A stretch of 32,569 nucleotides of DNA from Stutzerimonas stutzeri (lineage in GTDB: Bacteria; Pseudomonadota; Gammaproteobacteria; Pseudomonadales; Pseudomonadaceae), in contig NZ_JAMOIE010000057.1 in assembly GCF_024448935.1 (NCBI RefSeq), positions 1 through 32,569 of the forward strand. The letters are read 5' to 3'. The position numbers and the translations under genes are program-made. The notes beneath the pieces were generated by a model that saw only the letters and a program-made list of their open reading frames with translations, was not told the DNA's origin and made no database searches. Shown one piece after another: positions 25,397-32,569 of this stretch (its first letter is position 1; every line of letters starts with the position of its first letter).

Positions 25397-26314
25397 ATGT
25401 TTAACAAAAAGACCCTGCTCGCCCTCCTTATCTCTGCCGCTTCTGCCAGTGCCATGGCCGCAGATAGCCGAGCCTACATCAACCAGGATGGTAACAACCA
25501 AGAGGTTACCGTGACTCAGGAGGGCAGCACCCAGTTCGCTCTGGTTTTCCAGGATGGCGAAGGGAACATCGGCACGACCGGCCAATCTGGCTCCGAAAAC
25601 AATTCCGCTGTCTATCAGTCGGGCGATATGAACCAGGCTATTGTCACTCAAAACAGCGTTAACTCTGCTTCCGTGGTCGTTCAAGCTGGCGTTGAGAACC
25701 AGGCCGAGATTCTGCAGGTTGCCACTGGAAACACATCCTTGGTCTACCAAGCCGGCGAAGAAAACAACGCCCAGGTCACCCATGGCGGTGGCGGTAACCA
25801 CCTCTCGGCGGTGAATCAGGAGGGCATGCGCAACGATGCCACCCTGAGCCAGGGCGGCAATGCAAACTGGTCCTTCATCGCCCAAGTCGGTAACGGCAAC
25901 AGCGCTAACGTTGGCCAATATGGCGATGGCAACTCGTCTGAAGTATTTCAGAACGGCGACGAAAACATTGCCACTGTCAGCCAGAAAGACACCGGCATTG
26001 TCCTTGCGGAGCAGTTCGGAACAGGCAACGAGCTCCTTGTTACCCAAGGCGATCTGGCAACTGCGGACATCCTCCAGACTGGTGAGGATAACTACGTCCG
26101 TGCCGACCAAACGGGAAGCGACAACTATGCAGAAGTTGAGCAGGACGGCCAACTGAACGAAGCCTACATTACCCAATCTGGCCTTGCCAACGATGCCTAT
26201 ATCGCTCAAAGCGGAATGGGCAACATGGCTGTCGCCAATCAGTCCGGTATGAACGATTACGCTTCGATCATTCAGACTGGCTCGGCCAACATGGCCACCG
26301 TCACTCAGCAGTAA
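25397..26314 (+). CDS. Secreted curlin-repeat (CsgA/CsgB-like) protein
   Basis: A 305-residue protein with a signal peptide (KKTLLALLISAASASAMAA, cleavage after AMA-A), then about twelve to thirteen imperfect repeats of about 22 residues. The period is Q.G..N.A.v.Q.G..N.a.v, for example YQSGDMNQAIVTQ, QAGVENQAEILQ, QVGNGNSANVGQYG, QTGSDNYAEVEQDG and QSGMGNMAVANQSG. This matches the curlin repeat (Ser-X5-Gln-X-Gly-X-Gly-Asn-X-Ala-X3-Gln type), which stacks as an extracellular amyloid beta-solenoid. The start at 25397 gives a proper signal peptide with GGAGC upstream; the frame is open back to 25241. It is longer than E. coli CsgA (about 150 residues, five repeats). No csgEFG export or regulator genes are in the window. 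A strong terminator follows. Confidence 0.9.
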   Translation: MFNKKTLLALLISAASASAMAADSRAYINQDGNNQEVTVTQEGSTQFALVFQDGEGNIGTTGQSGSENNSAVYQSGDMNQAIVTQNSVNSASVVVQAGVENQAEILQVATGNTSLVYQAGEENNAQVTHGGGGNHLSAVNQEGMRNDATLSQGGNANWSFIAQVGNGNSANVGQYGDGNSSEVFQNGDENIATVSQKDTGIVLAEQFGTGNELLVTQGDLATADILQTGEDNYVRADQTGSDNYAEVEQDGQLNEAYITQSGLANDAYIAQSGMGNMAVANQSGMNDYASIIQTGSANMATVTQQ

Positions 26315-26339
26315 GCCTCACGGCAAGCAGGTGCAGTGA

Positions 26340-26369
26340 CACAAAGCCCGGCAAATGCCGGGCTTTGTG
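26340..26369 (+). terminator. Intrinsic terminator after the curlin-like gene
   Basis: CACAAAGCCCGGC (26340-26352) pairs perfectly with GCCGGGCTTTGTG (26357-26369) across an AAAT loop: 13 base pairs with A/T-rich feet, 25 bases after the stop codon. The A-rich left foot and T-rich right foot make it suitable in both directions. Confidence 0.85.
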
Positions 26370-26529
26370 CTTTGGCGCCCGAAAGGTTGTGGCTACCGTC
26401 GGCGCGGTTTGGTGTGCCAGTGTGGAGCTTCTGTGCCGACAGCGTCAGCGCATGGTCCTCGTAGAGGATGCAGCGATACTGCGGGTCCGGATTGCAATCG
26501 CGCCACTTCGGCTCTAAGCAGCCGGTTAG

Positions 26530-26709
26530 CGCTGAACTATCCAAGCGTCCAAAGCAAAAATATCTGTTGTCCGCCAGTCTGGGTCGCTTCGACAAAGTTG
26601 TCGGCACCGGACCGATTCTGTTCTGCGCGGTTGGCTTGGGCATGAGCCTGAGTGGCCAGAATCGCGATGATGGCGGCTGCGAAGGGCTTGCACTGGCACT
26701 TTTCATCTC
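26530..26709 (-). pseudogene. Possible decayed curlin-type gene start
   Basis: On the minus strand, an AGGAG lies about 15 bases before an ATG at 26706 (MKSASA). In the neighbouring frame the sequence reads KPFAAAIIAILATQAHAQ, a good signal peptide, followed by NRAEQNRSGADNFVEATQTG and GQQ. This has the N.a.q..sG.dN...v.QtG spacing of curlin repeats, then a stop after QQIFLLWTLG. A one-base shift near the start and an early stop would make it a broken relative of the curlin-repeat gene that converges on it. The evidence is one signal peptide and about one repeat, so the call is tentative. Confidence 0.35.
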
Positions 26710-27010
26710 TGCATGGATGTTGGATCCGTGTTGCTCCTGGCTGGGCGGCTACTGTGCATCAGTCCTGAAACGGAATCGATCCTGTCTGCCGCTGAGGCAG
26801 ACAAATATCGAGTCGATTGTTTGTCGACATTTTTATGACGAATGACAGGGGCGGCGATATACGATTTCCGGCAGCCCGCTCTACGCCCCCCGCTCAGGCC
26901 GCCTCTACGCCCGAGCCATACGCCTCGGTATTGCGCTGCCGGGAGGATGTTGCGGCGGGACGACGCACCTAGAGTGGCGGCGTGTTCCCCAAACATCGAA
27001 GGTTGATTGT
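26710..27010. other. Upstream region of the alpha-glucosidase gene
   Basis: Three hundred bases without a convincing gene. It should contain the promoter for the glucosidase operon; an AT-rich patch near 26815-26845 is the likeliest place, but no clear -35/-10 pair was identified. A CTGCCGCTGAGGCAG hairpin (26789-26803) is also present. Confidence 0.4.
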
Positions 27011-28630
27011 ATGAATCGCAATGACTGGTGGCGCGGCGGCGTCATATATCAGGTTTACCCGCGCAGCTTTTTCGACAGCAACGGCGACGGAGTCGGCGAT
27101 TTGCTCGGTGTAGTCGAGAAGATCGACTACATCGCCAGTCTCAATGTCGATGCCATCTGGCTGTCGCCGTTCTTCACCTCACCCATGAAGGACTTCGGCT
27201 ATGACGTGTCCGATTACCGCGGCGTAGATCCGCTGTTCGGCACGCTGGAAGACTTCAAGCAGGTCATCGACGTTGCTCATGCGCGTGGCATTCGCATCCT
27301 GATCGATCAGGTACTCAATCACTCGTCCGATCAGCACGCCTGGTTCAAGGAAAGCCGCTCGAGCCGCGACAACGACAAAGCCGACTGGTACGTCTGGGCC
27401 GATCCGAAAGACGACGGCACCGTGCCCAACAATTGGCTGTCTGTCTTCGGCGGCGCCGCCTGGACCTGGGACAGCCGCCGCAAGCAGTACTACCTGCACA
27501 ACTTCCTCTCCAGCCAGCCGGACCTCAACTTCCATTGCGAAGCGGTGCAGCAACAACTGCTTGATGACATGGAGTTCTGGTTGAAATTCGGCGTCGACGG
27601 CTTCCGTCTGGATGCCGCGAACTTCTATTTCCATGACCACGAACTGCGCGACAACCCGCCGAACCATGACATCCGCGAAGGCAGCATCGGCGTCCGTGCC
27701 GACAACCCTTACGCCTTCCAGAAGCACGTGTACGACAAGACCCAGCCGGAAAACCTCGACTTCCTGCGGCGTATTCGCCAGTTGCTGGAACGCTATCCGG
27801 GCAGCGCCACGGTGGCCGAAATCGGCTGCGACCATTCGTTGAGCACCATGGCTGCTTACACGGCAGGCAGCGACACGCTGCACATGGCGTACTCCTTCGA
27901 TCTGCTGACCGAACAGTGCAGCCCGGGTTTTCTGCGGCACACCATCGACTGCACGGAGCGCGAGTTGGTAGACGGCTGGCCGTGTTGGTCCATCGGCAAC
28001 CATGATGTCGTGCGGGTCATGAGCCGCTGGGCGCTCGCCAATCAGCCCGATCTGGCGCGCGGCCGCATGTTCATGGCGATGCTACTGAGCATGCGCGGCA
28101 GCGTGTGCCTTTATCAGGGCGAGGAGCTGGGGCTGGATGAGGCCGAGCTGCAGTTCGAGCAGCTGGTCGATCCGTACGGCATTCGCTTCTGGCCGGAATT
28201 CAAAGGGCGCGACGGTTGCCGCACGCCGATGCCCTGGCATGATCAGGACCTGCATGGCGGCTTCAGTGGGGAGCAGCCCTGGCTGCCGCTGGCCGATCGT
28301 CACTTGCCGATGTCAGTGGCCGCCCAGGAGCAGGGCCCGAGTTCAATGCTCAACATCTATCGCCGGTTTCTTGCATGGCGTCAGGACCAGCGCTTGTTGA
28401 TCGAAGGCAGCATGCGCACCGTTTACCATGACGATGCGCTGCTGGTGTACGAGCGCCGCCTGGACGATGAGGTTTGGGTATGTCTGTTCAATATGGGCGA
28501 TAGCGCACGGCACTTTGATCTGTCGGCTCCGGTCGAAGGGCTCGATGTGCCCTCGGCATCAGTCGTTTTCGAGGGGCACGGCGTACACTTGCCGGCGCAT
28601 GGATTCGGATTTGCGCGCCGGCTTGGCTGA
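27011..28630 (+). CDS. GH13 alpha-glucosidase (AglA-like)
   Basis: A 539-residue glycoside hydrolase family 13 enzyme, cytoplasmic (no signal peptide), hydrolysing short alpha-glucosides. It begins WWRGGVIYQVYPRSFFDSNG, typical of alpha-glucosidases and oligo-1,6-glucosidases. The four GH13 regions are intact: DQVLNHSS (99-106), GFRLDAANF with nucleophile Asp201, VAEIGCD with acid Glu270, and SIGNHDV with Asp332. The C-terminal beta-domain ends VHLPAHGFGFARRLG. The start follows GAAGGTTGATTGT. It lies about 105 bases before a MalK-type ATPase gene, an arrangement known from aglA-aglK of alpha-glucoside uptake operons. The substrate (maltose, sucrose, trehalose or glucosylglycerol) cannot be chosen. 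Confidence 0.93.
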   Translation: MNRNDWWRGGVIYQVYPRSFFDSNGDGVGDLLGVVEKIDYIASLNVDAIWLSPFFTSPMKDFGYDVSDYRGVDPLFGTLEDFKQVIDVAHARGIRILIDQVLNHSSDQHAWFKESRSSRDNDKADWYVWADPKDDGTVPNNWLSVFGGAAWTWDSRRKQYYLHNFLSSQPDLNFHCEAVQQQLLDDMEFWLKFGVDGFRLDAANFYFHDHELRDNPPNHDIREGSIGVRADNPYAFQKHVYDKTQPENLDFLRRIRQLLERYPGSATVAEIGCDHSLSTMAAYTAGSDTLHMAYSFDLLTEQCSPGFLRHTIDCTERELVDGWPCWSIGNHDVVRVMSRWALANQPDLARGRMFMAMLLSMRGSVCLYQGEELGLDEAELQFEQLVDPYGIRFWPEFKGRDGCRTPMPWHDQDLHGGFSGEQPWLPLADRHLPMSVAAQEQGPSSMLNIYRRFLAWRQDQRLLIEGSMRTVYHDDALLVYERRLDDEVWVCLFNMGDSARHFDLSAPVEGLDVPSASVVFEGHGVHLPAHGFGFARRLG

Positions 28631-28735
28631 GCGAGCCGGTTGAGACGGGCGTCTGGTCCGTTTTGACCGGGTTGCTGCCGCCCGTTTTGCTTGCCGCGAT
28701 GCGTCGTGGCGGCTGTTTGAAGGAGAACAACAATA

Positions 28736-29851
28736 ATGGCCAGCGTAACCCTGCGGAATATCTGCAAGAGCTTCGATGACGTCCCTATCATCCGCGGTAT
28801 CGATCTGGATATTGCTGACGGCGAATTTGTGGTGTTCGTGGGCCCGTCCGGTTGTGGCAAGTCGACACTGTTGCGACTGATTGCCGGGTTGGAAGACATC
28901 ACGGACGGGGAGCTGCGCATCGACGGCGAGCGGGTCAATGAACTGCCACCCCTGGATCGTTCAGTGGGCATGGTGTTCCAGTCCTATGCGCTCTACCCGC
29001 ATATGAATGTTGCGGAAAACATGGCGTTCGGTTTGAAGCTGGCCAAGGTCGAAAAGGGCGAGATTGGTCGCCGCGTCGATTCGGTGGCGAAGATTCTCCA
29101 GCTCGATCAGATGCTCGACCGCAAGCCCAAGGATCTTTCCGGTGGCCAGCGACAGCGTGTGGCGATCGGGCGAACCATGGTGCGTGAGCCCAAAGTCTTC
29201 CTGTTCGACGAGCCGTTGTCGAACCTCGACGCCTTCCTGCGCGTGCAGATGCGTATCGAGATTTCGCGGCTGCATCAGCGACTGCAGTCCACGATGATCT
29301 ACGTCACCCACGATCAGGTCGAAGCCATGACGCTGGCGGACAAGATCGTCGTGCTCAACGCCGGCCGCATCGCTCAGGTCGGGCCGCCGCTGGAGCTGTA
29401 TCACTACCCGAAGAACCAGTTCGTGGCGGGCTTCATCGGTTCACCGCAGATGAATTTCCTGCCGGTAAAGCTGATATGCGCCGATGCGGAGTCGGTGGAG
29501 GTCTCGATGCCAGGGGGCAACGCGTTGCGGCTACCCGTCGATGGCAGTCAGGCTGCCCCAGGCGATGCCCTGACCCTGGGCGTTCGGCCAGAGCATTTCG
29601 TCGACCCCGAGCAGGCTGATTTCGTCTTCCATGGCGAAATTGCAGTGGCCGAGCGCCTCGGCGATCACAATCTGCTGCACCTGAACTTCGAAGGCGTGGA
29701 CGAAATGGTGGCGGTTGCCAGTGACGGTAACCGCCGCGTGGCGGTGGGCCAGGTCTACGCAACGGGGCTGTTGGCCAACAAATGCCACCTGTTCCGCGCC
29801 GATGGTCAGGCTTGCTCCCGGCACTATCGGGAGCCGGCGCTGTTCGGCTGA
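28736..29851 (+). CDS. MalK/UgpC-type sugar ABC transporter ATPase
   Basis: A 371-residue ATP-binding subunit of a carbohydrate importer, the same length as E. coli MalK. It has Walker [10 protein letters not shown] (36-44), Q-loop in [12 protein letters not shown], signature [12 protein letters not shown] (134-145), Walker [13 protein letters not shown] (154-165) and His192 in VTHDQ. The regulatory TOBE/OB domain of the CUT1 class follows from about residue 235 ([20 protein letters not shown]). It energises uptake with two permeases and a binding protein, none of which is encoded in the window. The start has AAGGAGAAC upstream. The inverted repeat GCTCCCG...CGGGAGC at 29814-29834 lies within the last codons and may help end the transcript. 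Confidence 0.94.
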   Translation: MASVTLRNICKSFDDVPIIRGIDLDIADGEFVVFVGPSGCGKSTLLRLIAGLEDITDGELRIDGERVNELPPLDRSVGMVFQSYALYPHMNVAENMAFGLKLAKVEKGEIGRRVDSVAKILQLDQMLDRKPKDLSGGQRQRVAIGRTMVREPKVFLFDEPLSNLDAFLRVQMRIEISRLHQRLQSTMIYVTHDQVEAMTLADKIVVLNAGRIAQVGPPLELYHYPKNQFVAGFIGSPQMNFLPVKLICADAESVEVSMPGGNALRLPVDGSQAAPGDALTLGVRPEHFVDPEQADFVFHGEIAVAERLGDHNLLHLNFEGVDEMVAVASDGNRRVAVGQVYATGLLANKCHLFRADGQACSRHYREPALFG

Positions 29852-29869
29852 GCGCGCTGATTTAGCGGA

Positions 29870-30209
29870 TCGCACCATGGCGGCTGGCGTTCGGCCAGCT
29901 GTCATGATGGCTTCAATGACAAGCAGTCCGGTGCGGATCAACAGCACGCTGCCGAGGCGAAACCGGCTCATCGACTCGCCGAACAAGATGATGCCGGCGA
30001 TCACTGTTCCCACTGCAGCTGCTCCAGTCCAGGCGGCGTAGGCGGTGCTCAGCGGCAATTCCCGCATGGCAAGCCCCAGCAGGTCCAGGCTGGCGGCCAT
30101 CGCTGCGACAGTAAGCACTGTGGGACGGGTGGACCCCTCGGTGAGCTTCAGCCCAACGGCTCAGCCAATCTCCAACAGACCGGCAAAAAAACAGAATGAT
30201 CCGGGACAT
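29870..30209 (-). pseudogene. Small multidrug resistance (SMR/SugE-like) transporter, broken
   Basis: The minus strand from ATG at 30209 (GAGGTG upstream) reads MSRIILFF. A one-base insertion in a T-run near 30185 shifts the frame. The homologous frame then reads AGLLEIG, a TGA in place of the conserved Trp, and AVGLKLTEGSTRPTVLTVAA. It runs on as LLGLAMRELPLSTAYAAWTG and AAAVGTVIAGIILFGESMSR, the hallmark SMR blocks with the conserved P.s.aYa.WtG. The active-site Glu of helix 1 is preserved in LEIG. The 3' end continues open into the complement of the ATPase gene rather than ending normally. Three independent lesions make this a genuine pseudogene. Confidence 0.85.
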
Positions 30210-30340
30210 ACGCACCTCGACAGGATGGTAATCAGGCAGGGCCGTCCCCGGTGAGTGGGTACAGCCCGAAGTTGTCCTCAGCGGGCGCTATTGTCTCCAG
30301 CGAGCCGGTCCGGGCAAGAGCCGCCGGGCCGGTGACCGCG

Positions 30341-31285
30341 TCAGCGCGCGTCCGGGCCGTTGTCTTTCATCCTCCGATAGAGTGTCGCCAGCAGCGCACC
30401 GGACAGGTTGTGCCAGACACTGAACAGCGCGCTGGGCACCGCCGCAAGTGGTGAGAAGTGCGCACTGGCCAGAGCTGCGCCGAGGCCAGAGTTCTGCATG
30501 CCCACTTCGATCGAAAGGGTCTTGCGCTGCGCCAGTGGCAGGCCGAACAGTCGTCCGACCAGGTAGCCGATGCCGAGGCCAAGGCTGTTGTGCAGCACCA
30601 CAACCGCCATGATCAACAGACCAGACTCGGCGATCTTCGCCTGGCTGGCGGCAACCACGGCGGCGACGATGATCACGATGCTGACTACCGAAACCAGCGG
30701 CAGGATATCGACAACCTGATGCACCCGGTTGCCCAGCCAACGGCGTGCGATCAGGCCGAGGGCAATAGGCAGTAGAACAATCTGCACGATGGACATGAAC
30801 AGCGCGCCAACGTTGACCGGCAGCCAGGCCGAAGCCAGCAGCCAGATCAAAGCAGGCGTTACCAACGGGGCGAGCAGCGTGGTCACGGCGGTGATCGCGA
30901 CTGACAGCGCGACGTCACCACGGGAAAACCAGGCGATCACGTTCGAGGCGGTACCGCCCGGACAGCAACCGACGAGAATCACCCCGACAGCGATTTCCGC
31001 CGGCAAGCCCAGCAATGTGCAGAGTGCCCAGGCGAGAGCAGGCATGATCAGAAATTGCGCGCCGACACCCAGCGCGACCCAGAGTGGGCGTCGGGCAACT
31101 TCAGCGAAATCGGCGGCTTTCAGCGTCAGGCCCATGCCGAACATGATCAGCCCCAGCAGTGGCACGATCCAGGCGGTGGCGGGCAGGAACCAGCTGGGCT
31201 GGAAGAAAGCGAGAACGGCGAACAGCAGGACCCAGAGGGCGAAGGTATTGCCGACAAAGCGACTGAGGGAGGCGAGGGCGCGCAT
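30341..31285 (-). CDS. Bile acid:sodium symporter (BASS/SLC10) family transporter
   Basis: A 314-residue inner-membrane transporter with about nine or ten hydrophobic helices. The family signature is clear: GLIMFGMGLTLKAADFAEVA (45-64), the discontinuous helix VILVGCCPGGTASNVIAWFS (102-121) and DVALSVAITAVTTLLAPLVT, and in the second half EVGMQNSGLGAALASAHF, which forms the crossing-helix sodium site. Bacterial members move small organic anions such as pantoate or keto acids with sodium; the substrate here is unknown. The start at 31285 has AAGGT upstream and begins a normal family N-terminus (MRALASLSRFVGNTF); an ATG at 31375 would overlap rdgC. It lies 61 bases downstream of rdgC on the same strand. 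Confidence 0.92.
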   Translation of the reverse strand: MRALASLSRFVGNTFALWVLLFAVLAFFQPSWFLPATAWIVPLLGLIMFGMGLTLKAADFAEVARRPLWVALGVGAQFLIMPALAWALCTLLGLPAEIAVGVILVGCCPGGTASNVIAWFSRGDVALSVAITAVTTLLAPLVTPALIWLLASAWLPVNVGALFMSIVQIVLLPIALGLIARRWLGNRVHQVVDILPLVSVVSIVIIVAAVVAASQAKIAESGLLIMAVVVLHNSLGLGIGYLVGRLFGLPLAQRKTLSIEVGMQNSGLGAALASAHFSPLAAVPSALFSVWHNLSGALLATLYRRMKDNGPDAR

Positions 31286-31346
31286 CGGGCTTACCTTGTA
31301 GTTGTGGAAGGGCGCCGTCAGCATTAACTGCCGGCGCTGAGGCAGT

Positions 31347-32267
31347 TTAGATGCCTTGCGGGATCTCCTCTCCACCCAGGGCTTCGAGCAGTGCGGGAAG
31401 AAACTCTTTGAAGGTCAGCATCATCAGCAGGAAGCTGGCGTCCTGCTGGCCGAGGTCGTCATCACCTCCGTCCTGTTCGGCCTGGTCCTGCAACAGCTCT
31501 TCGAAGCGCAGGCGCTTGATCACCAGCTTGTCATCAAGCACGAAGGACAGCTTGTCCTGCCAACCCAGCGACAGTTGAGTGACCTGCTTGCCGACTTCCA
31601 GATGCTGCTGGATTTCGTCGCTGGTCAGGTCCTGGCGCTTGCAGCGCACGACGCCGCCGTCTTCATGGGTGTCGCGCAGCTCGCACTCGTCGAGGACGAA
31701 GAAGTCGTCCGCGGCTTTTTGCGTCTTGACCCAGTCGGTCATGGCGGCCGTAGGGGCAATTTTCACGGTCAGCGGGCGAACCGGTAGCGAACCAATGGCT
31801 TCACGCAGCGTGGAAAGAAGGTCTTCGGCGCGCTTGGGGCTGGAAGCGTCGACCAAAATCAAGCCTTGTTCCGGCGCGATGGCGGCGAAGGTGCCGGACT
31901 TGCGGATGAAGGCGCGCGGCAGGAAGGCCTGGATGATGTCGTCCTTCAACTGCTCGCGCTCTTTCTTGTAGACCTTGCGCATCTGCTCGTTTTCGATCTC
32001 GTCGACCTTTTCCTTCAGTGCGTCCTTGACCACGCTGCCGGGCAGGATGCGCTCTTCCTTGCGCGTGGCGATCAGCAGGAAGCTCTGGCTGGCATGCACC
32101 AGCGGCGCATCTTCGCCTTTGCCAAAGGGGGCGACGAAGCCGTAGGTGCTCAGTTCCTGGCTGGCGCAGGGGCGCGCGGGCTTGGCGGCCAATGCAGCTT
32201 CAAGTGTCTCGACATCGAAAGGGACATTCTGGGTGAGACGGTAGACGAGCAGGTTGCGAAACCACAT
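31347..32267 (-). CDS. rdgC: Recombination-associated protein RdgC
   Basis: A 306-residue protein matching RdgC (303 residues in E. coli), a ring-shaped DNA-binding protein that restrains RecA and affects recombination and replication restart. It begins [20 protein letters not shown], the standard start. It contains [35 protein letters not shown] (the ...e.r.v.rke...lkd.v...LlPrAF segment), [40 protein letters not shown] and the C-terminal [20 protein letters not shown]. The start is set at 32267 by family match, with CGGAG upstream; upstream in-frame ATGs at 32330 and 32303 are less likely. It is probably co-transcribed with the BASS transporter. Confidence 0.96.
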   Translation of the reverse strand: MWFRNLLVYRLTQNVPFDVETLEAALAAKPARPCASQELSTYGFVAPFGKGEDAPLVHASQSFLLIATRKEERILPGSVVKDALKEKVDEIENEQMRKVYKKEREQLKDDIIQAFLPRAFIRKSGTFAAIAPEQGLILVDASSPKRAEDLLSTLREAIGSLPVRPLTVKIAPTAAMTDWVKTQKAADDFFVLDECELRDTHEDGGVVRCKRQDLTSDEIQQHLEVGKQVTQLSLGWQDKLSFVLDDKLVIKRLRFEELLQDQAEQDGGDDDLGQQDASFLLMMLTFKEFLPALLEALGGEEIPQGI

Positions 32268-32431
32268 GGCGATTTGAAACTCCGGTAAAAGCAAAGCGCG
32301 CATTATTCCCCTCCGGCGAACGTAGGCCAACCCTGCGCAAGGGCAATGTCGATGGAAACCACAAAAACGGGCCTTAAACAGGGGTTTTCCTAAGTCTTTG
32401 TAAGTTCTTCAATTTTTTTTTCAAAAGGGGG

Positions 32432-32460
32432 TTGCCAAGGTCCAGATCCCTCTCTAGAAT
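32432..32460 (+). promoter_or_regulatory. Sigma-70 promoter of the tRNA-Val gene
   Basis: TTGCCA (-35, 32432-32437) and TAGAAT (-10, 32455-32460) are separated by exactly 17 bases, followed by a GC-rich discriminator GCGCCCC. That discriminator type is typical of stringently controlled stable-RNA promoters. Transcription should start near 32467. Confidence 0.85.
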
Positions 32461-32482
32461 GCGCCCCACTTCGAGAGCAAAC

Positions 32483-32558
32483 GGGTGATTAGCTCAGCTG
32501 GGAGAGCATCTGCCTTACAAGCAGAGGGTCGGCGGTTCGATCCCGTCATCACCCACCA
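32483..32558 (+). tRNA. tRNA-Val (anticodon UAC)
   Basis: A 76-base cloverleaf. Acceptor arm GGGTGAT (32483-32489) pairs with ATCACCC (32548-32554), discriminator A and encoded CCA follow. The D arm is AGCTCAGCTGGGAGAGC. The anticodon stem TCTGC/GCAGA encloses loop CTTACAA with anticodon TAC (valine). The T arm GGCGGTTCGATCCCGTC carries the invariant GTTCGATCC. All stems are intact. Another tRNA may follow beyond the window. Confidence 0.96.
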
Positions 32559-32569
32559 CTCGAGGTTTA

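Noticed and set aside
25253..26209. 318-codon minus-strand frame opposite the curlin-repeat gene
   Set aside because: Its apparent repeats only mirror the curlin repeats of the real gene on the other strand; there is no start site or family match.
25480..26310. Regularly spaced repeats considered as a possible CRISPR array
   Set aside because: The period is about 66 bases, the units are degenerate, and they are in frame with a secreted repeat protein, so this is coding repetition.
32483..32558. tRNA-Val as an attachment site for an integrated element
   Set aside because: No integrase gene or repeated 3' tRNA fragment was found in the window, and the neighbouring rdgC and transporter look like stable backbone.

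Overview
The window looks like chromosome of a Pseudomonas-type gammaproteobacterium. This rests on a GC-rich backbone, an rdgC gene, a Val tRNA with encoded CCA and a stringent-type promoter, katG, and many Pseudomonas-style regulators and acyl-CoA genes. The genus assignment is inference. The window is accessory-rich and heavily scarred: at least fourteen stretches are recognisable pieces of genes with frameshifts, stops or missing ends.

Layout. 1-1040: fused remnants of a type I restriction locus (hsdS, rhuM, hsdR pieces) on the + strand. 1178-1663: intact DUF1643 gene. 1700-2730: decayed minus-strand sequence, including the end of a GGDEF domain. 2731-5143: an aldo/keto reductase and a medium-chain oxidoreductase. 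5237-5745: broken ATP-dependent DNA ligase. 5857-9374: a LysR regulator divergent from a MaoC hydratase and two acyl-CoA dehydrogenase genes, the second lacking its N-terminus. 9584-19014: a visibly less GC-rich block with the gene set for oxidising a cyclic alcohol or ketone: lactone hydrolase, a broken Baeyer-Villiger monooxygenase (BVMO), SDR, outer-membrane channel, an intact cyclohexanone-monooxygenase-like BVMO (chnB), a cyclohexanol/cyclopentanol-dehydrogenase-like SDR, an aldehyde dehydrogenase C-terminal relic, a broken zinc alcohol dehydrogenase, and an intact aldehyde dehydrogenase. 19461-20899: a relic of a CaiB-type gene start followed by an intact CaiB-type CoA-transferase. 20973-21111: IS66 transposase remnant. 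21397-24711: small membrane protein, TrmH-family methyltransferase, katG. 24750-25065: chemoreceptor remnant. 25397-26314: curlin-repeat protein. 27011-29851: GH13 alpha-glucosidase plus MalK-type ATPase. 29870-30209: broken SMR transporter. 30341-32267: BASS-family transporter and rdgC. 32483-32558: tRNA-Val(UAC).

How the genes fit together (inference). The central block can be read as alcohol -> ketone (SDR) -> lactone (BVMO) -> hydroxy acid (hydrolase) -> aldehyde acid (zinc ADH, broken here) -> dicarboxylate (ALDH). It sits inside a set of acyl-CoA genes (CoA-transferase, acyl-CoA dehydrogenases, MaoC hydratase) that could activate and beta-oxidise a dicarboxylate such as adipate. The block therefore looks like a transferred cyclic-ketone module landed in, or assembled with, a dicarboxylate-CoA operon. 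Loss of the hydroxy-acid dehydrogenase and of one BVMO would leave that route dependent on enzymes encoded elsewhere.
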